Shown here piece by piece: positions 1 to 10,719 of a stretch of DNA of 64,000 bases (position 1 is its first letter; each line of letters begins with the position of its first letter). Location: assembly GCA_027923505.1 (NCBI GenBank), contig BROI01000012.1, positions 744,001 to 808,000 on the forward strand, in the 5' to 3' direction. Source of the stretch: Mayamaea pseudoterrestris. Lineage: Eukaryota > Bacillariophyta > Bacillariophyceae > Sellaphorales > Sellaphoraceae. Below the pieces are notes generated by a model that was not told the DNA's origin, made no database searches, and saw only the letters and a list, made by a program, of their open reading frames with translations. The translations under genes and the position numbers were made by a program.

Positions 1-389
1 TGATCATGTTAGCTATCCCAAACACATTGCTTTACTCTAGGAGTATGCTTTCAGAGAGCCATCAAATACCACTCATTTACTGCAATCTCTAGCCTCTCCT
101 TCTGTTCCACATAGACTAAAATTGTAGGCAACAACCCATGAAAGCATTCTGACTGTGTCTACAGTTTGACAGTCTCTGTGCGCGCGGAGCGGCAAAGTCT
201 TTGCAGGCTTAGTGAAACCGTTATTCCTCCTGCCCCGCGAATGTCATCACAGTGACGGTACGACAAGAGGTTGGTTTTTTGATTGCTTTTTTGTCGCGAC
301 CAACATTTACATTACGAGAACCAACCAACGACGAGACGACAAAGAGGACGCTTACTAAATATCTCTGCCTGCATACAAGTGCATGCTAT
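1..389. other. 5' flank, no gene seen
   Basis: I see no convincing gene here. The reading frame of the downstream transporter stays open upstream to about 252, but the first in-frame ATG is at 390, so most of this stretch is probably promoter and leader. Confidence 0.4.
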
Positions 390-3357
390 ATGGATAATAA
401 TCAGAATCGCAATGAAACTGGGCGCTTGCGTGCCTTATCAGTCAGCCATGAGCACACGCCCCTCTTGCTTCCGACGCACCATCATCATCATCATGACGAC
501 GATCCGGACAGCAAACGATCGCAGCTTCCGACGGGAAATATGAATACAAGGCAGGAGACGACGCAAAAGTCTGTTAATCTCCTATACGCAGCTGTTTATG
601 CCGTCGTCAATGTAATTATTTCGGCTCCTGGTAAGCCTTCTTTGCGCACTTATTGAAATGAGTGTGACGCTGTTCCCATTCTTTTGACGCATTTTACATT
701 TCCAACAGGACTCTACGGATACGCAGCAGTCATTTTTAACCATCCAATATTCCGCGATCACATGAATGCACTTTCCAAACTTGTCATTTTCAGCAGCATG
801 ATCCATCAGCTATCCTTCACGCTCTTTTCCACCATGCCGTTCGCCATTGGAACTGTACAGGATGCTGGTCTCATTTTTCTGAGTAGCATGGCAAACACAA
901 TTGCCGATGAAATGTTGAGCGACGGCGCGTCAGAGGCGGCCATTTTGTCGACAACCTTGGTGCTACTGCCGCTGGGAACGGCGCTTCTTGGCGTCATTTT
1001 GATTGCCTTGGGCAAATTCAAGCTTGCGAATGCAGTCAGCTATTTGCCCATGCCAGTGGTTGGAGGTTCGTATCAGTCGTGATGAATTAAAATATACTTG
1101 GGGGAGATGTATAGTTCTTTTGAGGGCAGATCTGTTTTAATAACATGCAATTCTCTCGACGCCCGTACTCACTCGTCACACGCTGTTACAGGGTATTTGG
1201 CATTCATTGGCTACTTTTGCGTACAAGCGGGCGTTGCCTTGTGTATATCTCATCCTTTGGTGGCATTTAGCGATTGGACACTGGTGTTTACTCGTCATAA
1301 CCTTTTGCTGGCCGTACCAGGATTACTTGCGGGGCTTGTATTGACAAATGCAGCGCGAAGAGCGACCAACGAAGCCATTCTGCCGCTATCCATGGTCGTT
1401 ATACCTGCTTTCTTCTACTTGGTAATCTACATGACGGGGGTTGGACTTGATGGCGCCAGACAAAATGGATGGGTTGGCGAAGTGTCGCCGCCGGTGCCCG
1501 TCACGGACTTGTTTCAGCTAGTTGACTTTACGTTGGTACGATGGGATTTGGTGCAGTCGATTGGCTGGACGTGGGTGGGCATGGTGTTTGTCGTCTCATT
1601 TGCGTCGTGTCTTGATGTTGCTGCCATTAGCATGGACAAGGGAGAGGCACTTGATACAAACCGCGAGCTCGCAACTGTTGGAATTGGAAATTGTAAGTGC
1701 TTTCATGCAGTTGAGTACGTCCTGACAGAGACGACAAGCTCACTCGTGGTGTTATCCTTTCGTCTTCGCGATAGTGATGTCTGGTTTAACGTTTGGCTTC
1801 ACAGGGAGCTATATTTTCTCACAGACAATTTTCACATACCGAACGGGCGTTCATACAAGAATTATAGGTTGCATGATTATGGTCATGTTTCTGTACATTG
1901 TTATCTCGCCAATCAACATACTTGAGATTGCACCGCTGTTTTTTCTGGGAAGTACGCTGATATTCATTGGATACGACCTTTTATACGAGTGGTTCATCCA
2001 GATTCGTGATCGAGTTTTGCTATCGGAATATGCTACTATATGGGGAACATTTGTGGCGATTCAGGTAGTCGGCGTGGACTTTGGCATTGTAGTTGGCGTG
2101 TTGGTCGCGATTGTCGATAATGTCGTGACAACGGCGCAAGCTACGACGGTGAAGCAGACGCACAAGCGTTCACGAGCCGTCTGGACACCGGCTGAATATA
2201 AAATACTGCAAGATCATGGCTATAACTCGAAGTCACCACTAATTTTGAGCTTGGAGATTTCGGGTCCGATATTTTTCGGCTCATCGCTGGCTTTGTTTGA
2301 TACAATGATTAATTACTTGGGCATTGACGCCGCTGCAGCATCACCATCGGGACCTGCACCTGGGACGCCCGCCGACTTTCGAAGCCCACACACATCATCC
2401 GCGTTGCTGATGGTACCCCGCACCCCCACTCGCGCACTCGGGAAGGCACCCGTATCAATTTTGCCACGCTTTTGCGTGCTTGACTTTTCCCAGGTATCAT
2501 CGATGGATGCATCGGCAGCGCGAACATGTTTTCTACAATTTGCATTGTTATGCAGCAAGAAGGGGATCGTTGTCTGTGCTTCGTGTCTAACGCCACGTAT
2601 GCAGTGGATGTTACGGTCCCATGACGTTGCTTTTGACGAAGACGAAGAGGAAACAATGAAAGCCAAAATACATGCACCGCCTGGACCGAGACAATCGAGA
2701 CCAAATTTTGCTTGCGATCGGCTGTTGCTTTTTCCCACAGTGCATGAGGCTCTCGAGTTTTGCGAGGACGGCTTGTTGCACCAAATGATAGTGAAGCGGG
2801 AGTCAACGACTTTGCTTTGTGATGGACCCGAAATTCTCAAGCTTAGTGAGGCCATCGCTAGGTTTCTTGATGCACCAAGCGACGAGAAGCACACGCTTTC
2901 ACACATTGACGGGTTGCGTTATCATGAGGAATTGGAGTTTAAAGCTGGCGAAAAAATATTTGCGAAGGGGTCTCATCCATTTGCTTGGTTTGTTGTGCTC
3001 CAAGGTACTGTGGCGTCGGATGTTGGCAACGCCAGAGCAATCTACAAACATCGGCAGCGGACGGTATCGGGAGCGGGACTCGTGCGAGTTGAACAGAAAA
3101 GTATAGGGAAAGGAGGACCAGCTGTGGTTGCCACCACTTGGCGCCCTTGTAACATTTTTGGTTACACGGACATGTTCATTGATCGACCTCGAACATATTC
3201 TGCAGTGGCAACACAGGATGGGACAAAGGTGGCGCGCATAACGAAATCGCACATGAATGAGATGGCGCTGGACTCGGAACTGAGCGCGCTTGTTTACAGA
3301 GCACTACTCCGTGCATCTATTTTAGACTTACAAAACTGCACATGTGACGACGTATAA
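390..3357 (+). CDS. SulP-family anion transporter with STAS and cyclic-nucleotide-binding-like domains
   Basis: Four exons, 390-630, 709-1065, 1192-1692 and 1775-3357, join in frame to 893 codons with GT-AG borders. The first two-thirds is a SulP membrane core: residues after about 65 resemble fungal Vsb1/YGR125W-type permeases, with motifs such as TMPFAIGTVQDAG, GYLAFIGYF and FTGSYIFSQTIFTYRTG. A STAS domain follows at about residues 518-700, and a cyclic-nucleotide-binding-like beta roll at about 750-868 (EELEFKAGEKIFAKGS). Vsb1 relatives sit in vacuolar membranes and help store basic amino acids; SulP proteins in general move sulfate or other anions. The real substrate here is unknown. The N-terminus before the membrane core is hydrophilic and carries a run of six His. 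ATG 390 was chosen as the first in-frame ATG; the one at 540 is a weaker alternative. The stop lies about 33 bp from the stop of the convergent neighbour. Confidence 0.88.
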
Positions 3358-3390
3358 TTTTAAACAATAGTACATTTCTGTAACTACCAT

Positions 3391-5001
3391 TTACCAAGCT
3401 AGAGCACCAAACGACTGGTCCAAGGCTGGAGGTGCAAGTATTGATTGTTCGCGCTTGACTCGATTTCGCCGCTCAAAGTATATTGAAACGTTCATCCAAC
3501 CCGTTACAATGACAGAAATTAGATACGGAAATATTAAGCATGTTCCAAGACTGCTGACCTTGGCCACGGACCGGAAGATTATAAACGTTGCGAGATTGTA
3601 GCCGACGACGAGGGCAATACCCAGCGCCACACGTTTCTCGACCATTGTCATCCGAAACCACTCATCACCAAAGGCCTGTTGCAGCAACAGATACCGCATC
3701 AGCACATGACGCAAGCGCGCTTCACCCGTCATGGCACTAGCCACTGCCAGCAATTGCAAAAAGTAGAGGGGCTGCCAGGTTGCTGGAAAGAGTAACCGAT
3801 TAGGGTGAAAGGGCTTGAGCGACTTTTTCCTCTGACTACTGGCAATGTCTCGAAGCCAGCGATCTGGATCACGCGCCCAGTTCAAGAGTTTCCATGGCTT
3901 GGTAAAAATGTGTCTTGCAATGGGCCGCTGCAGCGCTGTTTGTACGCGAAATGGACCACCCCATACGGCCATGGCAGTTGCTCCAGCATGTCCAAGCCCC
4001 ATGGTAGTCAACATCCACCAAATGCAGCAAAGCCAGGCACAGTGCACACTGCCAGCTGCGTCTGCCGCTTTCACGTGGCAGTGACTCTGATCCAGTCCAA
4101 CGACCATGTATTCCATGAATCGGCCCAACAAAAATAGCGATAGTATTTGCGCACACAGACGACCCAACGACCTTAACACGGCCGGTACTTGGTAGGTATT
4201 ATGATAGTCATGCTGCACTTGATGGTAGGTTGTTCTTAAATATCGGCCGCGGTACCAATCCATGCACATTTCCTCCAAGTAGTTGAATCCGCGACGCGCA
4301 ATGACAAGTGGCGCCATGAAGCGAAGGCTGCAGCCAAACGCGTGGGCGAGTGAAAGTAACACGTAGGCCGATGTTTGCGCCAAGCGAATGGCGGATGCTG
4401 GATCAATGGAGAGTTGCATCGAAACATTTTGCGACGAAAAATCGCGACGTCGGCGGCGGCGAGGCAGGTTTGTAAGTGTACGAGTTTGAGCCGAGACTCC
4501 GTCACTAGCTAATTGTGGATTGTCGCGCTGGTATAGTCGTCGTTGCATGTCATGTCGCCATTTCAGTAAGTGATACTTTTGCATTGCTGTTCGATCCAAT
4601 ATCTTATCTGTCTGTACCAAGGTTTCATGCTTAACTCTATCAATGATATTTGCGTTTCTTGGTAGTCTTCTTCGCCTTCGTTTCGGGGCCGTAATGTGTC
4701 GTTGTGATGAATGCTGAAGCCGTTGCTGCGGAGTAATGGACCTTGCTTTCGGCAAAGTAGCATTCATCGGAAGCTTGACTCCAGAGACTTGGACATTTAA
4801 GTCACCTCTTCGCTCTGCAATGTCAATCCAAGGAAGTTTAAACGGCGTTCGAGCTGGTTCCAAAGTTGATTGCGATGTATCAAATACACTTTTGCCTTCA
4901 CGGAGAAGATTGTCTGGAATCAAAACGGGCTCATCATAAGATGCCGCTATCGAAACGGAAGGAAGCAAGGCAAAAATCAGCCATAAATGTAATCTGATCA
5001 T
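3391..5001 (-). CDS. Orphan multi-pass membrane protein with signal peptide
   Basis: An uninterrupted 536-codon frame starting at an ATG. I do not recognise the family. Residues 1-20 form a clear signal peptide (LWLIFALLPSVSIAA), followed by about 170 basic, low-complexity residues with Arg runs such as RRRRRLPR and RRRRRRDF, which could be processing sites. From about residue 200 there are roughly six hydrophobic segments, some Cys/Trp rich (HCAWLCCIWWMLTTMGLG), and a polar C-terminal tail. The layout of signal peptide, basic luminal segment and membrane core suggests a protein of the secretory system or an envelope membrane. Codon use looks like the neighbours. The gene is tail-to-tail with the SulP gene and head-to-head, about 245 bp apart, with the methylthiotransferase gene. 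Confidence 0.72.
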   Translation of the reverse strand: MIRLHLWLIFALLPSVSIAASYDEPVLIPDNLLREGKSVFDTSQSTLEPARTPFKLPWIDIAERRGDLNVQVSGVKLPMNATLPKARSITPQQRLQHSSQRHITAPKRRRRRLPRNANIIDRVKHETLVQTDKILDRTAMQKYHLLKWRHDMQRRLYQRDNPQLASDGVSAQTRTLTNLPRRRRRRDFSSQNVSMQLSIDPASAIRLAQTSAYVLLSLAHAFGCSLRFMAPLVIARRGFNYLEEMCMDWYRGRYLRTTYHQVQHDYHNTYQVPAVLRSLGRLCAQILSLFLLGRFMEYMVVGLDQSHCHVKAADAAGSVHCAWLCCIWWMLTTMGLGHAGATAMAVWGGPFRVQTALQRPIARHIFTKPWKLLNWARDPDRWLRDIASSQRKKSLKPFHPNRLLFPATWQPLYFLQLLAVASAMTGEARLRHVLMRYLLLQQAFGDEWFRMTMVEKRVALGIALVVGYNLATFIIFRSVAKVSSLGTCLIFPYLISVIVTGWMNVSIYFERRNRVKREQSILAPPALDQSFGALAW

Positions 5002-5246
5002 CTTTGCGACTTTTAAACTAGTAGAATTGATAGCAGAGGTATAGCCTAGAGAAGGATTGACGCCATGGTCAAGGTTGAAATGTGACGGTTAAGGTTTTGT
5101 CGTTGACGATTTAGTCGTAGTGGTACACATTGTGTGTCGCAACGTAATCGCTTTTGCGCAACGCGACCATAAAAAATCTGACCGATGATCCATGATCACC
5201 ATGGTGATTGGAGCGCCATTTATTAAAAATCGTCATTTTTATTATC

Positions 5247-7139
5247 ATGCTCCGTCCCTCTACTGCCTGCAGAAGTCTTGCAAAGGCTAGTCGTCGACTA
5301 CTTGCATCAAATAGTCGCACGGTTCCGGCCGATGGCCTGACGCTACACCACTTTGTTTCGCAACGCAGCAATCCACCGCTTGAGCAGCAAAATGCAGCAA
5401 TCGAAACGTCAATCACCAGTACCGACAGTAACCCTCATCGCTTTCACATTAAAACTTTTGGCTGTCAAATGAACGTTAATGACTCTGACATTGTCCGAAG
5501 CCTTTTGCGCGGCGTCGGAATGGTGGAAGTCGACTCTGAACGTGACGCCAATCTACTGCTGACAAACACATGCGCCATTCGAGAGGGCGCCGAACAAAAG
5601 GTGTGGCATCGACTACGAGAATTACAGGCTGTGCAACGAAAGCGAGGCAAAAAACAGCAAGAGAAGGTTGTAGTGGGCGTCCTTGGATGCATGGCGGAGC
5701 GACTCAAAACAGACATGCTGCGCGAGGGAACGGTGGACTTGGTCGTTGGACCAGACGCCTACCGCGACTTGCCAAGTCTCGCCATGGGTCTGCTGGAAAG
5801 TAAGAACGATATTACCTCTGACATGGAGCAATACGCTGTCAATGTGCAGCTGAGTCTTGACGAAACGTACGCCGATATTACTCCTATACGAAGTAACCCG
5901 AGTGGCGTTGCCGCTTATTGCTCGATCCAGCGAGGATGCGCGAACCGATGCAGCTTCTGTATAGTTCCATTCACGCGAGGACAGGAACGGAGTCGACCAC
6001 TTGAAAGTATTATTGACGAAATTAAACGTCTGCATCTGGAAGACGGAGTCAAGGAGGTCACGTTGCTTGGCCAAAATGTAAATTCCTATCACGACAAGAG
6101 TTTAGCCGCCATGGAAGCAAGACCAGAGACGAGCTACACGTTATCCAACGCTGGATTTCATAGCCGTCTTCGAAGAAACGATGCCGGCTACTTTTTTGCA
6201 GACTTGCTCGAACATGTGAGCGAAATATCGCCCGAGCTTCGCGTTCGCTTCACCAGTCCACACCCAAAGGACTATCCGCCCGAGCTACTGGATCTCATGG
6301 CAGACCGTCCCAACATTTGCAACCATCTTCACATGCCAGCTCAATCTGGATCGACAACTATGTTAAAGCGAATGAAGCGCGGTTATACGCGAGAAGCGTA
6401 TCTGCAGCTTTTGGACAATGTGCATTCGAAAATTCCGGACGTGGCAATATCATCAGACTTTATTGCAGGCTTTTGCGATGAGACGGAGGAAGAACACTCC
6501 GACACTTTGTCGCTTATGGAGCAGGTGCGCTACGACCAGGCATTCATGTTTGCCTACAGTATGAGAGGCAACACGCACGCCCATCGGACCATGCAAGACA
6601 ATGTACCCGAGGAAGTCAAGCAGCGGCGGCTGCGGGAAATCATTGACATTTTCCAAACAAAAGTGCACGAAAAGAATATGGAACAAGAAGTAGGTCGCTT
6701 ACGATTGGTTCTGCTGGAGGGTGAAGCCAAGCGCAGTACACTGAGCAATCCGAGCTTGTCAGGACGGACGGATCAAAATAAGCGCATTGTGTTTCCTGTC
6801 AATGACGACGCAACAACCTTGTCACACTCGACGATACTTCCCATGATAAGGTCGATTGAAAGGCACGGATGGCCGTCGGCAGCGTCACTTGTGCGCGAGG
6901 ACGCTTCGCGTGTCACTGTGCAGAAAGGTGATTATGTCGTCGTGGAAGTGACGGAAGCACGAGGCCATTCATTGCGAGGACGGTTGCTCTGGAAAAGCAG
7001 CATCGAGGAATTTTCACGTAGTAGCTTGTTGGGAATGGACAAGGACAGCAAAGAGCAAGGAGCTATTATTAAAAGTGTGCTCCAGACGGTGGCAGCTGGA
7101 CAATTTGAAAATACAGAAGAGCATAACCAAACCGCCTAA
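5247..7139 (+). CDS. CDK5RAP1: MiaB/CDK5RAP1-type tRNA methylthiotransferase (radical SAM), organelle-targeted
   Basis: A single-exon 630-codon gene. In bacteria and mitochondria this family adds a methylthio group to N6-isopentenyladenosine at position 37 of tRNAs, using two 4Fe-4S clusters. The N-terminal MTTase domain begins near residue 65 (HIKTFGCQMNVNDSD) and carries the expected Cys in FGCQMN, TNTCAIRE and LGCMAER. The radical-SAM motif CANRCSFC is at about residue 230. A C-terminal TRAM-like RNA-binding domain follows at about 484-584, with SGRTDQNKRIVFP. ATG 5247 gives an Arg/Ser/Ala-rich start (MLRPSTACRSLAKASRRLL) typical of a mitochondrial presequence; the frame is open slightly further upstream but without an ATG. 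The 3' end is about 25 bp from the stop of the convergent gene. Confidence 0.93.
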   Translation: MLRPSTACRSLAKASRRLLASNSRTVPADGLTLHHFVSQRSNPPLEQQNAAIETSITSTDSNPHRFHIKTFGCQMNVNDSDIVRSLLRGVGMVEVDSERDANLLLTNTCAIREGAEQKVWHRLRELQAVQRKRGKKQQEKVVVGVLGCMAERLKTDMLREGTVDLVVGPDAYRDLPSLAMGLLESKNDITSDMEQYAVNVQLSLDETYADITPIRSNPSGVAAYCSIQRGCANRCSFCIVPFTRGQERSRPLESIIDEIKRLHLEDGVKEVTLLGQNVNSYHDKSLAAMEARPETSYTLSNAGFHSRLRRNDAGYFFADLLEHVSEISPELRVRFTSPHPKDYPPELLDLMADRPNICNHLHMPAQSGSTTMLKRMKRGYTREAYLQLLDNVHSKIPDVAISSDFIAGFCDETEEEHSDTLSLMEQVRYDQAFMFAYSMRGNTHAHRTMQDNVPEEVKQRRLREIIDIFQTKVHEKNMEQEVGRLRLVLLEGEAKRSTLSNPSLSGRTDQNKRIVFPVNDDATTLSHSTILPMIRSIERHGWPSAASLVREDASRVTVQKGDYVVVEVTEARGHSLRGRLLWKSSIEEFSRSSLLGMDKDSKEQGAIIKSVLQTVAAGQFENTEEHNQTA

Positions 7140-7164
7140 ACGTTTCTACTCATGTATTTCTATG

Positions 7165-8770
7165 TTATACAAAGTTTGCCTCATCCTCCTCTTCATCATC
7201 GTCATTACGATTGTCGACGAGAAATTTATCAGTCTGTTTCCTTCGCTCGTGTCCTGGAACCGGCGCTGGCAATGTGTCTGGCTCGCGATTCGACGGCAAC
7301 AGTGCCCAAAAAATGTTTCTATCATGCCCATACACTTGCTGCCAATTCTTGTACCAACTTCCCTGCGAATATGGATTCCTCCACTTTTGGCCGGCTGCCT
7401 TGGCGCGCTTGCTCGCAGTCCAGTTGCCATGAAACTCAATCGTCGTTTGTGCAGTGCACGTCAAGTAAATGTGAAAGCTGCCCAGCAGCATGACCGCCAA
7501 CCCAACGGCAGCGCATAGCATGAATGATAAGCTAATGAGCATGCGCTCGTCCCGAAAGGGTATCATGGGTTTCAGTCGATGGCCGTCAACTAAAAGTCCA
7601 TTCTTTTGCTGCTTCCACTGCTGACTGTATTCCTGGGTGCCGAGCCACAAGAACGGTTGCACCGTCAATATCGCGCCGTAAAACATGCCAAGGAATATGT
7701 AAATGAGAAAGTTGACAAAGTAGCGATAATTCAGGTAGCCGACTGTCAATAGTAAGAGAATCGTAAAGGCGTGAGTGTAACAATACTAACAACAAGTCGG
7801 ATATAAATCGCACACATTGCGACTCACTGGAATTGAACATCCATGGACAGTAATGATCCATATTCAATACGAGACACTTTGTGACATGATCGAAGTGACT
7901 CCTTGGCGGCTTGGGTTGATTGGAATGGATGCAAAAGGACCACTCAAAAGGTGCAAGTAACATCCACTGTCTCAAGGGCGGCAGAGGTGACTGTACACTT
8001 AAAACTGCTGCTGTAATTGCAGCACTTCTCCTCTGCGTCATGCCATTGCTAGGACTAGCAGTTTCCGCGGCCGTCTCTATGTCATCTACTGGAGTCGTTG
8101 ATTGCTGTTGTTTTGCTGCTAGAGCCTGCTGAGACACAAGAGCTTCCTGCGCTCGCTCCCTCCTCCGTCTCACGCGCAGGGCCATGCGATCCTGAAACTC
8201 GAGTCGATACGACTGCACCTGGGCTGGTGTTTCCGGGTAGACAAAGTTGGTGGCCGCCGCTTGCTCCCTGACAACCCTGTCATAGGCACTGCCCTTGTGC
8301 TTGGTTGTGACGCAGTAAAAGTAGTTGAATAAAATGTTGAGCACGACAAAGGCGACGAATATGCAATGCAGTCCAAGATGAATTTGATGATGCAATGGCA
8401 ATGTTAATGTATCACCACTATATTTTAGTGTTTCCGTATTCATCATTGCCGTTCGTATACTATACTTGTCAACCATCATTGGAAGTAGAATCGTTGCAAA
8501 AGTATAGGTCAATACCCAAATGATTCCGAGTGCCAAAATAATAAGCAATGGACCAATCGCATAAATCAATATCTCAATGAGCCATCCAATTGCGTCTAAG
8601 ACTGCATCCCATAGTCGAGTCCGAGAGCATCGGAATTTTCTATTCAGCAATGGAACGTGAAATAGTCGGCGTCGTTGCTGAGGATTCGGTGTTTGACTCT
8701 GGGTTTGCTGCGTCTGTTGCGTCAAATTTGCCGTCACCGCGACTGGCAAGGTGTGTCGCAAGTGACTCAT
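7165..8770 (-). CDS. DHHC-family protein S-acyltransferase with a degenerate zinc domain
   Basis: Two exons, 7828-8770 then 7165-7742 (minus strand), joined across a GTGAGT donor and CAG acceptor, give 506 codons. DHHC enzymes attach palmitate to cytosolic Cys residues of membrane-associated proteins at Golgi, ER or plasma membrane. Two hydrophobic segments come early, then the core KPPRSHFDHVTKC and MDHYCPWMFN, then GYLNYRYFVNF and two further membrane segments, and a TTIEF motif after the last one. The active site reads DHYC, as in yeast Akr1. Several Cys/His positions that normally bind zinc are replaced, and the usual NC after PW is NS. The start is the ATG at 8770, followed by a Gln/Thr-rich stretch. 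The divergent TPR gene begins 660 bp away across the 42-bp repeat array. Confidence 0.87.
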
Positions 8771-8914
8771 TCTTAATTGCCAAGTCTATTTTCTGGAACT
8801 CTCAATGTTACTTCTTATCATGGGCTACCGAGTTACCTCAACCGTGCAAGAACCCTGTCCCATGGTGGATCCATGTAGGCGGCGAGCACGAAATTTCAAA
8901 ACCGGTAAAACTTT

Positions 8915-9325
8915 GCTGACGTAGTTTTCACTGGCACTCGTTTCGTATTATTGCCTTATGACGCAGTTTTCACTGGCATTCGTTTGGTGTTAAAGCCTTA
9001 TGACAGAGTTTTCACTGGCACTCGTTTCGTATTATTGCCTTGTGACGCAGTTTTCACTGGCACTCGTTTCATACTTAACCCCTAAAGCATTACACGTCGT
9101 GTCGAACCGGAACGAACATTGCTGACGTAGTTCTCACTGGCACTCGTTTCGCATTATTGCCTCGTGACGCAGTTTTCACTGGCACTCGTTTCGCACTATA
9201 GCCTTATGACGCAGTTTTCACTGGCACTCGTTTCGTATTATTGCCTTATGACGCAGTTTTCACTGGCACTCGTTTCATACTTAGCCCCTGACGCATGACA
9301 CGTCGTGCCGAACCGAAACGTGAAG
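8915..9325. repeat. 42-bp minisatellite with TGACGT/TGACGC sites, locus 1
   Basis: Eight units of about 42 bp, core ttcactggcactcgtttcgt followed by a variable attattgcctta, each beginning with TGACGC or TGACGT. The units sit in two blocks of about 206 bp (8915 and 9121 onward). Each block has four units and ends in a related tail containing cacgtcgtg and cgaaccg. The array fills most of the gap between the divergent acyltransferase and TPR genes, so it lies in what should be a shared promoter region. The same repeat family recurs at 27627-28002. Confidence 0.9.
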
Positions 9326-9429
9326 TGCGCCATGGCGGAAACACAACGAAAGTAGCAAGGCTTCCAGGGTGATTCAAAGTCAAGCAACTGTCCATAATTT
9401 GCTGTAGAATATAAAGAAAACCAAGCAGG

Positions 9430-10719
9430 ATGGACAGTAGCGAATCATCATGGCAGGCGTTAAAACGAGTCGGCAATGATCATTTTCAGCGCGGAAACTT
9501 CAATGAAGCTCTCCAAGCCTATCGTCGGTCTTTGCTTGACACTCGTCTTGTTGACAAGATTGATCGAAGCTTGATTCTCAGCAACATGGTAGCTTGTCGA
9601 TTGCAACTGGGAGGACCAGTGCATGCCAAGGCGGCTGTTCAGGATGCGAGAGAATGCATCAAACTCAATCCAAATTGGAGCAAAGGTTATTTACGACTGG
9701 GATCGGCATTGAGCGCTTCTGGCGATTCCAACGAAGCTTGTAATGCGCTTCAAACATGCTTGAGAATGGACCCCAAATGTCAAGCGGCACGGCAGATGCT
9801 CATGCGAGAATTACGACGCGATCATGGCAGTGCTCCGACGACCGGCAATGCAAGTGGGAGCGACATTGATACGGACGCAAAGGAAAGCAGCTCGTCACAA
9901 ACTCGGCCTCCTCCACTTAATCCAAACTATCAAGCTCCGCAACAGGAGCAAGAGCAGCCATCGTATCCTAACAATTCACAGCCGCAGCGGCAAGCAGCTA
10001 TTCATGACATTGACATTGATGAACAGCTTCCGTTAATCGAGAGAGTTGGATTAGCCGCCAGTCGCCTGTTGAACAAGCTTTCAGAAGCCTACCATTCGCA
10101 GCCGGAAACGTCTCGATCGTTAGTCAAGGTGGCTGTCGTGCTGACTGTCTTGTACGTGGCGTTTGGAGGTCGGTTCGGTTTGGAATACTTGTCTGGAAAT
10201 ACGACAGAACGCATGGGAAGATACGAGACTGCAAATGCATACTCGAGCACTCATCGCAACCAGGCGCAGACGGGCTATAGTAGCGCGAAGAACTACGACT
10301 CGCATCATCGATCGTCATCGTCATACTCGCGACCGCATAGCTCCACGAACGATGACTACAGCACATACTCAACTACAACGAACAGCAAGCGAGGCGGCAG
10401 CAATTGGTGGAACTGGGGCAGGAGTACCAACAGAAACAGTAATAAAGGTTGGCGGGAAAGCAACAGTAGTACTTATAACAATGGTGGCAGTTTGACCAGT
10501 GGATTTTCCTTGTCGTGGCTTATGGGCGCTGGCATGGTTTACTTCCTGTATCGTCAGCATGGGCTCTACGCGGCGGCCATGTTTGTCGTGAACCAGTATC
10601 GTTTGCGTAATATGCGGCAGCATCATGGCGGAATCGGATGGGGTGGTGGCGGCGGCGGCATGTATGGAGCCGGTGGTGGAATATTTGGACGACCACAACG
10701 AGGGCGTGGCTGGTGGTAG
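9430..10719 (+). CDS. Membrane-anchored TPR protein with Gly-rich tail
   Basis: A single-exon 429-codon gene. Residues about 8-130 form three tetratricopeptide repeats of the Hop/STI1-like kind (GNDHFQRGNFNEALQAYRR, then SKGYLRLGSALSASGDSNEA), which usually dock chaperone or partner C-termini. A polar linker rich in Gln, Ser and Pro follows. One hydrophobic segment lies at about 229-250 (VKVAVVLTVLYVAFGG) and a second at about 355-385 (WLMGAGMVYFLYRQHG), separated by a Ser/Tyr/Asn-rich region. The tail is Gly-rich (GIGWGGGGGGMYGAGGG) and ends RGRGWW. The role is unknown; a membrane-bound co-chaperone is a reasonable guess. The start is an ATG preceded by the 42-bp repeat array. Confidence 0.82.
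   Translation: MDSSESSWQALKRVGNDHFQRGNFNEALQAYRRSLLDTRLVDKIDRSLILSNMVACRLQLGGPVHAKAAVQDARECIKLNPNWSKGYLRLGSALSASGDSNEACNALQTCLRMDPKCQAARQMLMRELRRDHGSAPTTGNASGSDIDTDAKESSSSQTRPPPLNPNYQAPQQEQEQPSYPNNSQPQRQAAIHDIDIDEQLPLIERVGLAASRLLNKLSEAYHSQPETSRSLVKVAVVLTVLYVAFGGRFGLEYLSGNTTERMGRYETANAYSSTHRNQAQTGYSSAKNYDSHHRSSSSYSRPHSSTNDDYSTYSTTTNSKRGGSNWWNWGRSTNRNSNKGWRESNSSTYNNGGSLTSGFSLSWLMGAGMVYFLYRQHGLYAAAMFVVNQYRLRNMRQHHGGIGWGGGGGGMYGAGGGIFGRPQRGRGWW

Noticed and set aside
2309-2906. Minus-strand frames of 165 and 197 codons opposite the SulP gene
   Set aside because: Both are antisense to the well-supported STAS domain.
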